DNA from: Inia geoffrensis
Taxonomy: Eukaryota > Chordata > Mammalia > Artiodactyla > Iniidae
DNA: 64,000 nt
Direction of reading: 5' to 3'
Assembly: GCA_036417435.1 (NCBI GenBank)
Contig: CM070901.1
Coordinates: forward strand, 10,142,001-10,206,000
Positions 36,130 to 46,889 of this stretch are shown here, one piece after another. The notes below the pieces were generated by a model that saw only the letters and a list, made by a program, of their open reading frames with translations, was not told the DNA's origin and ran no database searches. The position numbers and the translations under genes were made by a program. Position 1 is the first letter of the stretch. Each line of letters starts with the position of its first letter.

Positions 36130-37012
36130 CTAGAGAAGTTCCTTTAGCATTTGTTGTAAAGCTGGTGTGGTGGTGCTGAACTCTCTCAGCTTTTGCTTGT
36201 CTGTAAAGGTTTTAACTTCTCCATCAAATCTGAATGAGATCCTTGCTGGGTAGAGTAATCTTGGTTGCAGCGTTTTCTCCTTCATCACTTTAAATATGTT
36301 CTGCCACTGCCTTCTGGCTTGCAGAGTTTCTGCTCAAAGATCAGCTGTTAACCTTATGGGGATTCCCTTGTGTGTTATTTTTCCCTTGCTGCTTTTAATA
36401 TGTTTTCTTTGTATTTAATTTTTGATAGTTTGATTAATATGTGTCTTGGCTTTTTCTCCTTGGATTTATCCTGTATGGGACTCTCTGTGCCTCCTGGACT
36501 TGATTAACTATTTCCTTTCCCATATTAGGGAAGTTTTCAACTATAATCTCGTCAAATGTTTCCTCAGTCCCTTTCTTTTTCTCTTCTTCTTCTGGGACCC
36601 CTGTACTTCGAATGTTGGTGCATTTAATGTCCCGGAGGTCTCTGAGACTGTCCTCAGTTGTTTTCATTCTTTTATCTTTATTCTGCTCTGCAGTAGTTAT
36701 TTCCACTGTTTTATCTTCCAGCTCACTTATCTGTTCTTCTGCCTCAGTTATTCTGCTACTGATCCCTTCTAGAGTACTTTTAATTTCATTTATTGTGTTG
36801 TTCATCATTGCTTGTTCACTCTTTAGTTCTTCTGGGTCTTTGTTAAATGTTTCTTGCATTTTCTCTATTCTGTTTCCAAGATTTTGGATCATGTTTACTA
36901 TCATTATTCTGAATTCTTTTTCAGGTAGACTGCCTATGTCCTCTTCATTTGTTAGATGTGGTGGGTTTATACCTTGGTCCTTCACCTGCTCTGTGATTTT
37001 CTGTCTTCTCAT
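36130..37012 (-). pseudogene. L1 ORF1 relic (RNA-binding chaperone)
   Basis: ORF1p is the trimeric RNA-binding partner of ORF2p. The ATG at 37010-37012 opens a 192-codon frame (down to 36434) with ITEQVKDQG, EKEFRIMIVNMIQNL and a heptad-rich coiled coil around EEQISELEDK, then the start of the RNA-recognition region (ENFPNMGKEI). A frameshift near 36450 ends it. The C-terminal domain continues in another frame to a TAG at 36130-36132. The span of 883 bp is not divisible by three, in agreement with the indel. The normal family length is about 330-340 residues, so the N-terminal part may also be shorter or start upstream. Confidence 0.88.
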
Positions 37013-38887
37013 TTTGCTTATCTTACTGTGTTTGGGGTCTCCTTTTTGCAGGCTGCATGTTCATAGTTCCTGTTGTTTTTGGTGTCTATCCCCAGTGGCT
37101 AAAGTTGGTTCAGTGGGTAGTGTAGGCTTCCTGGTGGAGGGGACCGGTGTCTGTGTTCTGGTGGATATGGCTGGATCTTGTCTTTCTGGTGGGCAGGTCC
37201 ACATCTGGTGGTGTGTTTTTGGGTGTCTGTGGCCTTATTATGATTTTAGGCAGCGTCTGTGCTAATGGGTGGGGTTGTGTTCCTGTCTTGCTAGTTGTTT
37301 GGCATAGGGTGTCCAGCACTGTAGCCTGCTGGTCGTTGAGTGAAGCTGGGTCTTGGTGTTGAGATGGAGAAGTTTGGGAGATTTTCACCATTTGATACTA
37401 CATGGAGCTGGGAGGTCTCTTGTGGACCAGTGTCCTGAAGTTGGCTCTCCCACCTCAGAGGTACAGCACTGACCCCTGGCTGGAGCACCAAGAGCCTTTC
37501 ATCCACACAGCTCAGAATAAAAGGGAGAAAAAGAAGAAAGAGCGGAATGAAGGAAGGAAGGAAATAAAATAAGATAAAATAAAGTTATTAAGATAAAAAA
37601 TTAAAATAAAAATTAAGAAAAAAGTTTTTTTAAAAAGAGAAAAAAATAATGGACGGATAGAACCCTAGGACAAATGGTGAAAGCGAAGGTTTACAGACAA
37701 AATCTCACACAGAAGCATACACATACACATTCACAAAAAGAGGAAGAGGGGAAAAAGTAATATATCTTGCATTCAAAGTTCACCTCCTCAATTTGGGATG
37801 ATTCATTGTCTATTCAGGTATTCCACAGATGCAGGTACATCAAGTTCATTGTGGAGATTTAATCCGCTGCTCCTAAGGCTGCTGGGAGAGATTTCCCTTT
37901 CTCTTCTTTGTTCTCACAGCTCCCAGGGGCTCAGCTTTGGATTTGGCCCCGCCTCTGCATGTAGGTCGCTGGAGGGCGCCTGCTCTTCGCTCAGAAAGGA
38001 CGGGGTTAAAGGAGCTGCTGATTCGGAGGCTTTGGCTCACTCAGGCCAGGGGGTGGGAGGGGTACTGATGCGGGGCAGGCCTGAGGCGGCAGAGGCCAGT
38101 GTGACGTTGCACCAGCCTGTGGCGCGCTGTGCGTTCTCCCGGGGGAGTTGTCCTTGGATCCCGGGACCCTGGCAGTGGCGGGCTGCACAGGCTCCCGGGA
38201 GGGGTGGTGTGGATAGTGACCTGTGCTCGCACACAGGCTTCTTGGTGGCGGCAGCAGTAGTCTTAGCATCTCGCGCCCGTCTCTGGAGCTCCTTTAAGAA
38301 AGTCTCTTGCCTCTTCGGCAGCTCCAGACTTTTTCCCGGACTCCCTCCCGGCCAGCCGTGACACCCTAACCCCTTCAGGCTGTGTTCACGCCGCCAACCC
38401 CAGTCCTCTCCCTGCGCTCCAACCGAAGCCCGAGCCTCAGTTCCCAGCCCCGCCCACTCTGGCGAGGGAGCAGACAAGCCTCTCAGGCTGGTGAGTGCCG
38501 GTTGGCACCGATCCTCTGTGCGGGAATCTCTCCGCTTTGCCCTCTGCACCCCTGTTGCTGTGCTCTCCTCTGTGGCCCCAAAGCTCCCCTGCTCCGCCAC
38601 CCGCAGTCTCCGCCCACGAAGGGGCTCCTAGTGTGTGGAAACCTTTCCTCCTTCAACGCTCCCTCCCACTGGTGCAGGTCTCGTCCCTATTCGTTTGTCT
38701 CTGTTTTTTCTTTTGCCCTACCCAGGTACGTGGGGGAGTTTCTTTCCTTTTGGGAGGTTTGAGGTCTTCTCCAGCATTCCATGGGTGTTCTGTAGGAGTA
38801 GTTCCACGTGTAGATCCATTTCTGATGTATCTGTGGGGAGGAAGTTGATCTCCGCGTCTTACTCTTCCGCCATCTTCCTCAACTCCA
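37013..38887 (-). promoter_or_regulatory. L1 5'UTR with CpG-rich internal promoter
   Basis: About 1.87 kb. The far end (about 37900-38650) is G+C-rich with many retained CpG, the usual internal RNA polymerase II promoter zone of L1. Nearer ORF1, 37511-37660 is almost pure A/G on the plus strand (pyrimidine-rich in the sense of L1). Two antisense and sense open frames of 187 codons (37798-38361 plus, 38037-38600 minus) are by-products of the composition. Confidence 0.75.
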
Positions 38888-38927
38888 GCAAGCAGATTCT
38901 TAACCACTGCACCACTAAGGAAGCCCT
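38888..38927 (-). mobile_element. CHR-type SINE, long form, interrupted (part 2)
   Basis: Remaining head of the SINE begun at 31589: after the duplicated GCAAGCAGATT it reads CTTAACCACTGCACCACTAA and ends GGAAGCCC. One base in the A-box (C to T on plus, GCACCAC) differs from most copies. Confidence 0.9.
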
Positions 38928-39355
38928 TGGAGTTTTCTTTTAGAGAAGGTTTAAGTTTGTTGTTTACTAGAGTTTCAATTACTTTAATAGATGCAGTGCT
39001 ATTCAAGGAATCTATTTCTTTTTGAGCAAGTTTTAATGACGTTTATTTTCCAAGGAATTGGCCCATTTCATCTAAATCATTGAATTTACTGTGACAGACT
39101 TGTTCATAATATTCTCTTATTATTCATTTAATACCAGTATTTTATAGGAATATTTCCTCTGTCATTTCTAATATTGGTAGTTTGTGTCTTGTAATTTGTT
39201 TTTCCTGATGACTCTGGCTAGAATTTTATGAATTTTGTTCATCTTCTAGAGAAGTCAACATTTTATTTCATTGATTTTCTTTATTTTTTTGTTTGTTTCC
39301 AATTTCATTGATCTTTTACTTTGGTTTTCACTTGATACTTTCTCTTGGGATGAAA
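38928..39355 (-). repeat. Old L1 ORF2 relic, right flank of the nest
   Basis: Continues the L1 sequence left at 31588: CAAGGAATTGGCCCATTTCATC, TTGTTCATAATATTCTCTTA, CTGATGACTCTGGCTAG and ATTTTGTTCATCTTCTAGAG follow the reverse-transcriptase and linker part of ORF2 in reverse. It is more diverged than the 7-kb L1. Confidence 0.7.
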
Positions 39356-39423
39356 AAAATATTTATAAAAAGGCTTCAATAGTAAAAAGATTATTCCTTG
39401 CATATCTTTCAGGGTTGGGATGA

Positions 39424-40126
39424 TATATTGGTTTCTATTGCTGTCATAACAAATTACCACACATTTAGTAGTTTAAAACAGCAAGAATTTATTCTGTTAC
39501 AGTTCTAGAGGCAAGAAGTTTTAACTGAGTCTTAATGGGGCTGCAGTCATGTCAGCAGAGCCTTGCTCCTTCCAGAGGCTCTGAGGCAGAATTTGTTCTT
39601 TGCCTTTTCCAGCTTTTGGCGGCTACTGGCCTTCTTTGAGGTGTGGTCACATCTCTCCAGTCTCTGCCTTCGTAGTCACATTACCTCCTCTTCTTCAGCC
39701 AAATCTCCCTCTGCCTCCCTGTTTATAATACTTGTGTTTAAATATAGGGCCCATCCAGATAATCCAGGAAAATCTGCCATCTCAAGATCCTTTTAGGGGC
39801 TTCCCTGGTGGCGCAGTGGTTGAGAGTCCACCTGCCAATTCAGGGGACACGGGTTCGTGCCCCGGTCCGGGTCCGGTCCAGGAGGATCCCACATGCTGCG
39901 GAGTGGCTGGGCCCGTGAGCTACAGCCGCTGAGCCTGTGCGTCCGGAGCCTGTGCTCCGCAATGGGAGAGGCCACAACAGTGAGAGGCCCGCGTACCGCA
40001 AAAAAAAAAAAAAAGATCCTTTTATTTAATCACATCTGCAAAGCCCCCTTTTCCATGTGAATTAACTTCCCAGGTTCCAGGGATTAGGAATTTGAGATTT
40101 GGGGGATCATTATTCAGTTCACCATA
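39424..40126 (-). mobile_element. MaLR (MLT1-type) LTR, interrupted by a SINE
   Basis: GGTTTCTATTGCTGTCATAA and CAAATTACCACACATTTAGT at the left are the reversed 3' end of an MLT1-type LTR, and GGGGGATCATTATTCAGTTC at the right is the reversed 5' end. The pieces on either side of the SINE join without a gap apart from its duplication. The related LTR at 47351 is in the opposite orientation. Confidence 0.75.
39796..40012 (+). mobile_element. CHR-type SINE, short form
   Basis: Complete head (TGGCGCAGTGG), body and A-tail. Perfect 12-bp duplications AAGATCCTTTTA lie at 39784-39795 and 40013-40024. The body has a small internal repetition of the CCGGTCCGGG motif near 39861-39880 not seen in other copies. 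Confidence 0.96.
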
Positions 40127-40284
40127 GGTGAGTATAGCTGTAGGGTGAATTTCAAGAAGTGAAATTGCAAAGTCATATTGCAAATCGTCCTCGAAGAAGT
40201 TGCACCACTTATAATAGTCTTTCATGATGAGACATAAAGATATAAACATATCTTGTGGTCTTCTGGTCTTAAAAGTCATGCTTT

Positions 40285-40590
40285 AAAAGTACTTTACAAA
40301 ATGGTGAATAAAATGAAAATGTTCTCAACCTTACTAATCATGGGGGAAGTGCAAATCAAAATCATAGTAGATATCACTTCATACCTGTTAGGATATGCTA
40401 TTTTTTAATTCATTTTTTATTAAGTATAGTTTAATTACAATGTTGTGTTAATTACTGAGGTTATGTTTTATTAATAAAGGTTAATAGGTGTTGGTGAAGG
40501 TGTGGGAAAATCTGGAAGCTTTGTACAGTGTTGATGGGAACATAAAATGGAGCAACTATTATGAAGAAAAGGACTTTCTATTCTAAGCAA
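40285..40590 (+). repeat. L1 ORF2 C-terminal relic, plus strand
   Basis: GTTCTCAACCTTACTAATCA, GTGCAAATCAAAATCATAG, then GGTGTTGGTGAAGGTGTGG and GTTGATGGGAACATAAAATG are L1 ORF2 in sense orientation. It is the only plus-strand L1 in the window and is split by a minus-strand L1 3' end at 40396-40452. Confidence 0.7.
40396..40452 (-). mobile_element. Tiny L1 3' end nested in plus-strand L1
   Basis: ATTAAGTATAGTTTAATTAC and AATGTTGTGTTAATTACTGA match the terminal L1 3' end used repeatedly in this window, in the opposite orientation to its host. The edges are blurred and no duplication could be fixed. Confidence 0.6.
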
Positions 40591-40668
40591 CAAAATGTTG
40601 TATACATTTTCATCTATTATTTTTAGGAAATCCATCTTAAATATATGAAGTTTACAAATGTTGATGTA

Positions 40669-41936
40669 TTGGGTTGGCCAGAAGGTTTGTTCAGCTTTTT
40701 CCCTAAGATGGCTCTAGTAGCACTTAGTTGTCTTTAACTTCATTTGAAGTAATTTTGTTAGATTGTATGTGACAGATTTCATATTGGCATGCATTTAAAA
40801 AAAGACATATCAAAATTGGTCAATTTTTGTGTAGCCATTTTAATATTGAAGATGGAGGGAAAAAAGCAACATTTTTGGCATATTATGCTTTATTATTTCA
40901 AGAAAGGTAAAAATGCAACTGAAACGCACAAAAAGATTTGTGCAGTGTATGGAGAAGGTGCTGTGACTGATCAAACGTCAGAATGGTTTGCGTACTTTCG
41001 TGCTGGAGATTTCTTGCTGGACGATGCTGCATGGTTGGGTAGACCAGTTGAAGTTGATAGCAATCAAATTGAGACATTAATTGAGAACAATCAACATTAT
41101 ACCACAAGGGAGATAGCCAACATACTCAAAATATCCAAATCAAGCATTGAAAATCGTTTGCACCAGCTTGGTCATATGAATCGCTTTGATGTTTGGGTTC
41201 CACATAAGAGAAAAAAAACCATCTTGACTGTATTTCTGCATGTGATTCTCTACTTAAACGTAATGAAATGTTTCGTTTTTAAAACAAATTGTGACAGGTG
41301 ATGAAAAGTGGATACCGTACAATAATGTGGAATGGAAGAAATTGTGGGGCAAGCAAAATGAACACCACCAACCATACCAAAGGTCGTTCTTCATCCAAAG
41401 GAGGTGATGTTGTGTATATGGTGGGTTTGGAAGCGAGTCCTCAATTATGAGCTCCTTCTAACCAAACAATTAATTCCAACTAGTACTGCTCCTAACCAGA
41501 CCAAGTGAAAGCAACACTCAACAAAAAGCGTCCAGAATTAGTCAATAGAAAACACATAATCTTCCATCAGGGTAACTCAAGACCGCATGTTTCTTTGATG
41601 ACCAGGCAAAAACTTACAGCTTGGATGAGAAGGTCTGATTCATTGGCCATATTCACCAAACATTGCACCTTCAGGTTTCCATTTATTTCAGTCTTTACAA
41701 AATTCTCTTAATGGAAAAAATTTCAATTCCCTGGAAGACTATAAAGTCAGCTGGAACAGTTCTTTGCTCAAAAAGGCAAAAATTTTTGGGAAAATGGAGT
41801 TATGAAGTTGCCTGAAAAATGACAGAAGGTAGTGGAACAAAAGGGTGAATACGTTGTTCAGTAAAGTTCTTGGTGAAAATAAAAAATGTGTCTTTAATTT
41901 TACTTAAAAACCGAAGGCACTTTTTGACCAACCCAA
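40669..41936 (+). mobile_element. Structurally complete mariner DNA transposon (1,268 bp)
   Basis: Left end TTGGGTTGGCCAGAAGG and right end TTTTTGACCAACCCAA are inverted terminal repeats. TA lies immediately outside both ends (40667-40668 and 41937-41938), the normal mariner target duplication. The length is typical of an undeleted element. It holds a decayed transposase at 40852-41864. It sits among old L1 pieces. Confidence 0.93.
40852..41864 (+). pseudogene. Mariner transposase relic
   Basis: The enzyme cuts and pastes mariner DNA using three aspartates (D,D34D). The ATG at 40852 is chosen because MEGKKQH is where the protein-like sequence starts and a TAA at 41862-41864 ends it; the frame is open upstream to 40789. 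The N-terminal helix-turn-helix part (YYFKKGKNATETHK, TTREIANILKISKSSI) is open to about 41301. After that the frame shifts. The first catalytic region is kept (GDEKW), but the HQDN-type motif reads HQGN and the PSD motif reads PSG, so two of three aspartates are gone. Another conserved aspartate, in WWDWK, is valine. Span 1,013 bp, about the normal 340 codons. Confidence 0.9.
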
Positions 41937-41944
41937 TAAAATTA

Positions 41945-42440
41945 ATTTGTGTATTTTAATGTGAAGGCATCTTATTTACTGAGAATTTTTCCTTTTATCA
42001 TTTTTAAATATCTTTATCATTTATTAACTTCATTTATTTATTTATTTATTTTTGCGGTACGCGGGCTTCTCACTGCTGTGGCCTCTCCCGTGGCAGAGCA
42101 CAGGCTCTGGACGCGCAGGCTCAGCGGCCATGGCTCATGGGCCCAGCTGCTCCGCGGCACATGGGATCATCCTGGACCGGGGCATGAACCTGTGTCCCCC
42201 GCATCGGCAGGCGGACTCCCAACCACTGCGCCACCAGGGAAGCCCAACTTCATTTATTTTAATGCTTACTAGCTTTTATTTAATTTTGCCTAATATGAGT
42301 ATCCTAATTTTGTTTTTATTTTGAATGAGTTTATTTGGTGTGTCCTATGCCCATGTTTTTGCTTTCAAGCTTAGTATTTAACCTTGATTTACATATTTCT
42401 GCTATGTAACTTGAAGCCAGGTTGTTGTTGCTGTTTTCGC
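41945..42440 (-). repeat. Old L1 endonuclease-region relic, split by a SINE
   Basis: TAATTTTGCCTAATATGAGT and TTTGGTGTGTCCTATGCCC near 42275-42350 follow the endonuclease part of ORF2 in reverse (compare 35820-35960 in the 7-kb copy). Strongly diverged. It may be the next piece of the old L1 seen at 31490 and 38928. Confidence 0.45.
42040..42245 (-). mobile_element. CHR-type SINE, short form
   Basis: TTTATT tail, GCGGTACGCGGGCTTCTCAC, body, reversed head CACTGCGCCACCAGGGAAGC. Perfect 14-bp duplications AACTTCATTTATTT lie at 42026-42039 and 42246-42259. Confidence 0.95.
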
Positions 42441-43580
42441 TTTTTTATAAGAGATTTTTCAAATGTATGTTTGACTTGACTCTCACCTTATTTCATTTTT
42501 CCCTTTAATTGTCATGCTATATTCTTATTTTCCTCCTTCTGTTACTTTGAATATATATAGTTTTAATTCTTCTGGTGGTTATGTTCTTTACTTTAAATGA
42601 TGTATTTAATGCCTTTTTAAACAATTTTAGATGTTAGAAAAGAAAGAGTATCCTATTGCTTTCCTGATGACAGTGAGAAAAATTAATGAGCTTAGAGATT
42701 GATCCTCCACCTTTATCCTGTTATGCTCCTCCTGTAGCCACTTCACAAATTTTCTTATTAGTTCATTCCATTATAGTCCACTGTAATTATATATAGTTAC
42801 ATTATAATTTCTTTTATGATTTAGATGTATATGTGTGTTTTCTCTTTCTGTGATGTATATCTGTATGGGATATGGGATTATCTATCCTCTGTCTATCTAT
42901 CTGTCTGTCTATCTAAAAGAGACAAATAGGTGTTTACTAAAGGGGCAAATAAAAGGCTAGAAATTCCAAACTGGGAATAAAGGAGTAAGAAACTTTGGGT
43001 AATGTTCAAAAAAGAAAGAAAGAAAAAAAGAAAAGAAAAGAAAATGAAAAGGTGATTGTATACTGTTAAGAGCCTAATTTAATTTAATTCTACGAAATAC
43101 AATAGCCAAATCTTTCGTATCCATGATACTGTAGGAACTTGAATAGTTTTTTCTTTGCTGTTTGTTTTAGATCTTTGTCTTTCTTCTTTATTTCTGTGAG
43201 TAGAGCATACACGTACCCACATACACCACCCCCATACCACAATTTAACAGAACTGAAAATTCCTGATTGCTTTCTTCTAGAATTTAATAGAGTAGGAATC
43301 AAGCTGTGAGACATCATTTTATCCTTCATCAATTTGGAAAAAGAAAACTGCAATAAATAAGATTAGAGCGCTGAGAAGAAAGCAGGTCATTCTCTGACAC
43401 TAATTATGCCAGTGGGGGAATAGTTTCATAAGGGTTCAAGCCTCAGAAAAATCATCCCTTTTCAGAAATCAACAATGAAAGAGTTCCTTATTCATGGATT
43501 TCTTTGAGACCCTCACAGTACCCCTAACTATACCTAGCTTCAACACATTATCTTCCTAACATAGCTCTTGTGACTATACC
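42441..43580. other. Unassigned with simple repeats
   Basis: A TCTA/TCTG tetranucleotide run lies at about 42880-42914 and an A/G-rich run at about 43009-43045. No other element recognised; the first few hundred bases may be further old L1. Confidence 0.4.
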
Positions 43581-43589
43581 AGTGTTCTG

Positions 43590-43925
43590 GGGGAGATCAA
43601 GACCTTATTTTAATAATTGAGCATGTGATTAGTTTTGTGGAGAACAGAGTTACAGCCCTGGAAAGATACACATGGAGAGAACTGAAGCCTCCTGCAAATA
43701 ACGACAGATGGAAAGCTGGAAGCAGATCCTCCAGGCCCAAATAAGCCTCAGGTGACCTCAGTGCTGGTCAACAACTTGACCGGAGCCTTAGGAGAGACCC
43801 TAAGCCTAACCACCCACATAAGCCATTCAAGTTTCCCGACCCTTAGAAACTGTGAGATAACAAGTATTTGTTGTCTTCAAGTACTAAATTTTGGAGTAAT
43901 CTATTACACAGAAGTTGAAGTCATA
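43590..43925 (+). repeat. Probable ancient LTR relic, 3' half
   Basis: GCAGATCCTCCAGGCCCAAA, GACCTCAGTGCTGGTCAAC, GAGAGACCCTAAGCCTAACC, AGAAACTGTGAGATAACAAG and GGAGTAATCTATTACACAG follow, in order, the 3' half of an old MaLR/ERVL-type LTR. The polyadenylation signal is decayed. The 5' limit is uncertain. Confidence 0.5.
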
Positions 43926-45890
43926 CAATGGGAAATCAGTCAGTGATAAAATGGGGATCAGGTACTGGGGAGAAAAAATCTCCCTTGATGATATCAAGGA
44001 TAAAAGTGGATTTATTTTAACCTCCAAGGCTATCTGTCCTGTTCAATTCAGCAGTCACTTTTTTTTTTTTTTTTTTTTTTAGTGACTATCAGTTTTTGGC
44101 AAAGTGCTAGTGAGTTAAAGACTAAAATATAAAAACCACAATTAACATCTTTGTAAGTTATAATCTAGAAAAGTGTGCCTCTTAAATCCCCTCCTTTCTT
44201 CCTTCCCTTCCTCCTTCCGTTCCTTCCTTCTGTTCTTCTATCCATACCCCTTTTCTCCCATGTCTTTTCCCTTTCTTGATCAAGTATTAAATAGACTTCA
44301 GTCTCTCAGTAGCATCCTTGCTCTTAAGTTCTGATAAAATTCAACCTTTTATTAAACGCTGACTCTGAGGCATGCTTACTGTCAGACGATGACGCATTAA
44401 TTAAAAAAACAAACCAAACATTAAAACCTCATTAAGAGCAATTGACTTAAGCTAAGAAAAAAAGAAATGCTATGACTTCTTTTTTTTTTTTTTAACAAAT
44501 GTTACTGATTTCATATTAGTTTTTAATTAAAATTGAAGCAGTGAGATTAAAACAAAAATGTAAAAGAGATATGAATATCCTTTTAACTGAGCAGGCATTT
44601 AGTCATATTTCATTTAGCTTAGTTATTTCAGATATGTTTGATGACATGATCTGAAATCTGTTGCATGTTTATAAACAGACTGATGAGCTGACTAGGAACT
44701 CCAGGATGCTGGGGGGTGTTGCAGTTGACTATGTACAGTCGCTTAGAATCCATGAGGCAAAGAGCAAATGGACTGAGAATGTGATGTGGGGTGACAAAGT
44801 AGCACCTCCAGGAGGTGCTAGAAGATTGTTTCCTCAGTAAGTCAGAAATCTGATATTGCTGAGAATAAATGAAGTTCTTTAGAAGCAGACTTAGAATAAA
44901 TATTCACAAAAATCTTTCCCCTGTCAAGGCTTCTTTCAAAAATAAATCATAAAGCATTGTTTATTAAGAAGAAATAACTTGACACAAGCAAATCTGTAAA
45001 TTTCTGCTGGTTACATACACACACATGCACACACAATTATATGTGTCTATATATATATACATATATATATATATATACACTGCATGCATGCAAATATATG
45101 TTATATGTATCTATATTTATATACATATAAAGAGATATCTGTAAGTAATTAGATGTTGGCAATATAAAATACATTTAATTAACATTTATACTTTTTCTAT
45201 TAAAATTATGCTTTTGAATCATTTGTAGTGGTAAAGTTTGTGAATCTTCTCCTCAGTTTAGGTATGAAATCAAAGTTATTTTTTTCTTAAATTTTAAGCA
45301 ACATCTGTTCTTAATTTTCTTTAGCTATTCTGTAGTTCAAAAGTATCATTGTATACTATTTAACATGGCACTTAGATTCAGAAACTATTCCTGTACAAAC
45401 AAAAGTGACAAAAATCTTCTGCTGGTTGAGGATATAGTCATGTATTTCTGCAGTATTATAAATACAGAAAAGTGTGATAATATAATTACCAGTTAACTTA
45501 AAAAGAAATAAAATGACATTTTAAATTTAGCCTTGACCTCCTTTCCAGCCTTCATAATTCCCTATTTTTTCTGTTTAGATTTAATATATATTCTTCTAAC
45601 AGATCTATAGGGATCAGGAAATAGAAAAAAAATATATATAAGTATATATATATGATCTATAGTAATATAATAAATGATATAATTCACATGTATAATATAT
45701 AACGTAAATATACATTATACTATGTAAATATGGTGATAGTTTACATATTTGCTCTTTGAAAATCTGGTCCTCTCCTCATGTAATTTGTAGTCTAATGGTG
45801 GGATAGCCATTAAATATATAATTCCATTCATACCATTATATGTGCTATTAAATACATGATCACTGCTCTCAATTTATGTGCAATATTGGA
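43926..45890. other. Unassigned, with several low-complexity tracts
   Basis: T-runs at 44059-44080 and 44481-44493, a C/T-rich tract at 44185-44250, a TA tract at 45050-45078 and another near 45629-45655. No transposon or gene recognised. Confidence 0.4.
45050..45078. repeat. (TA)n microsatellite
   Basis: TA run with one C interruption; TATG/TATC-rich sequence continues to about 45135. Confidence 0.9.
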
Positions 45891-45899
45891 GATGGCTTC

Positions 45900-46440
45900 T
45901 GTGAGGAAGCCAAGGTACAGCTGAGTTCAGACAACTGCGTGAGAGTTGATTAGGCAAAGAGAAAAATGAATTTTGTTTCTAATGAAAGAGACAATATTGT
46001 TAAGGCCTTGGGGGGAACTTGGAATATTCGGAGAACTAAAGGAATTTCAGAGTGGCTGGAATACTGAGACAACAAGAGGAAGAGAGGGATAATATGCCAT
46101 CACAGGAAGGGATAAAACTATGTAGAGCATTAAAAGGAGATGTATATATTTTTGTCTTTACCCTAATCACATTGAAGAATAATTTGAGGCATTTTATGGT
46201 GGACATAGGAGGAGGGCTGGATGAAATTATTCATTTATTTCTGTTCTGTTTTCAGTGGAAAATGGACTAGAGAAAAATCAGATTAAGTTGCTATTGAAAT
46301 AATCCAAGCAAGAATTGATGCTAGGTTGGACTGACTGGTGGTAGAAGGCAGACAGAAGAGCATAAATTTGGGTTTTATTTGGGATACAGTGATGGGCTTC
46401 ACTGTATATAAGATGTGAGGTGTGATCAATGAATGGATGC
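45900..46440 (-). repeat. L2-like relic
   Basis: GTAGAGCATTAAAAGGAGAT, ATAATCCAAGCAAGAATTGA and GGTTGGACTGACTGGTGGTA follow the L2 coding region in reverse order and orientation. Heavily diverged; identified from phrase order only. Confidence 0.4.
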
Positions 46441-46889
46441 TGGCCAAGTTTAACCACAAATATTGATCAATTTATTCTCCCCATTTTTCCTGCATAAATC
46501 TCTCCAGTTCAAAAGCCAACTTTGGTTGAATTCTGTGAACAAATGTGTCCGTGCCTGTATAAAGGCAACCGAGTGTTAGAGGAGAAAAATCATAAAGTTC
46601 TGATGATTCCTTTTATTTTAAAGAAATGATCATATTCTCAAATGAGCACTCAGTGCAGGTCAGTAATGATACTTAATTTCTCATTTAATCTCTGAAAATG
46701 ATGTTCTATTATATATACTTCTTCCCTAAAATTAAACCCCCTTGAAAACCCCAGTGGAAGACAGTCATCTTCAAATAGATTAAGAGGATGCATGTAAATG
46801 GGATGCACTCATCTTCCAACCATCAAATTCTGTTTTCTGCATCTGTAAACATTTTCTGTCTTCCCTCCTGTTTTTATAGATGGAAGAAG
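46441..46889. other. Unassigned sequence
   Basis: No element recognised. Confidence 0.4.

Larger units (their letters stand above)
31878..38887 (-). mobile_element. Full-length L1 LINE, decayed, 7.0 kb
   Basis: Minus-strand order: 5'UTR (37013-38887), ORF1 relic (36130-37012), 58-bp spacer, ORF2 relic (32266-36071), 3'UTR (31878-32265) ending in a poly(A) seen as a T-run at the left edge. It starts on the minus strand near a GAAGATGGCGGAAGAG motif, as L1 promoters do. Eleven-bp duplications GCAAGCGGATT (31867-31877) and GCAAGCAGATT (38888-38898), one mismatch, show a clean insertion into the head of a SINE. Both frames carry indels and stops, so it cannot mobilise itself. Confidence 0.92.

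Noticed and set aside
36612..37265. 217-codon plus-strand frame rich in L, S, F, C
   Set aside because: It is the antisense shadow of L1 ORF1 and its leader.
37798..38600. Two overlapping 187-codon frames on opposite strands
   Set aside because: Both lie in the GC-rich 5'UTR of the 7-kb L1 and reflect composition.
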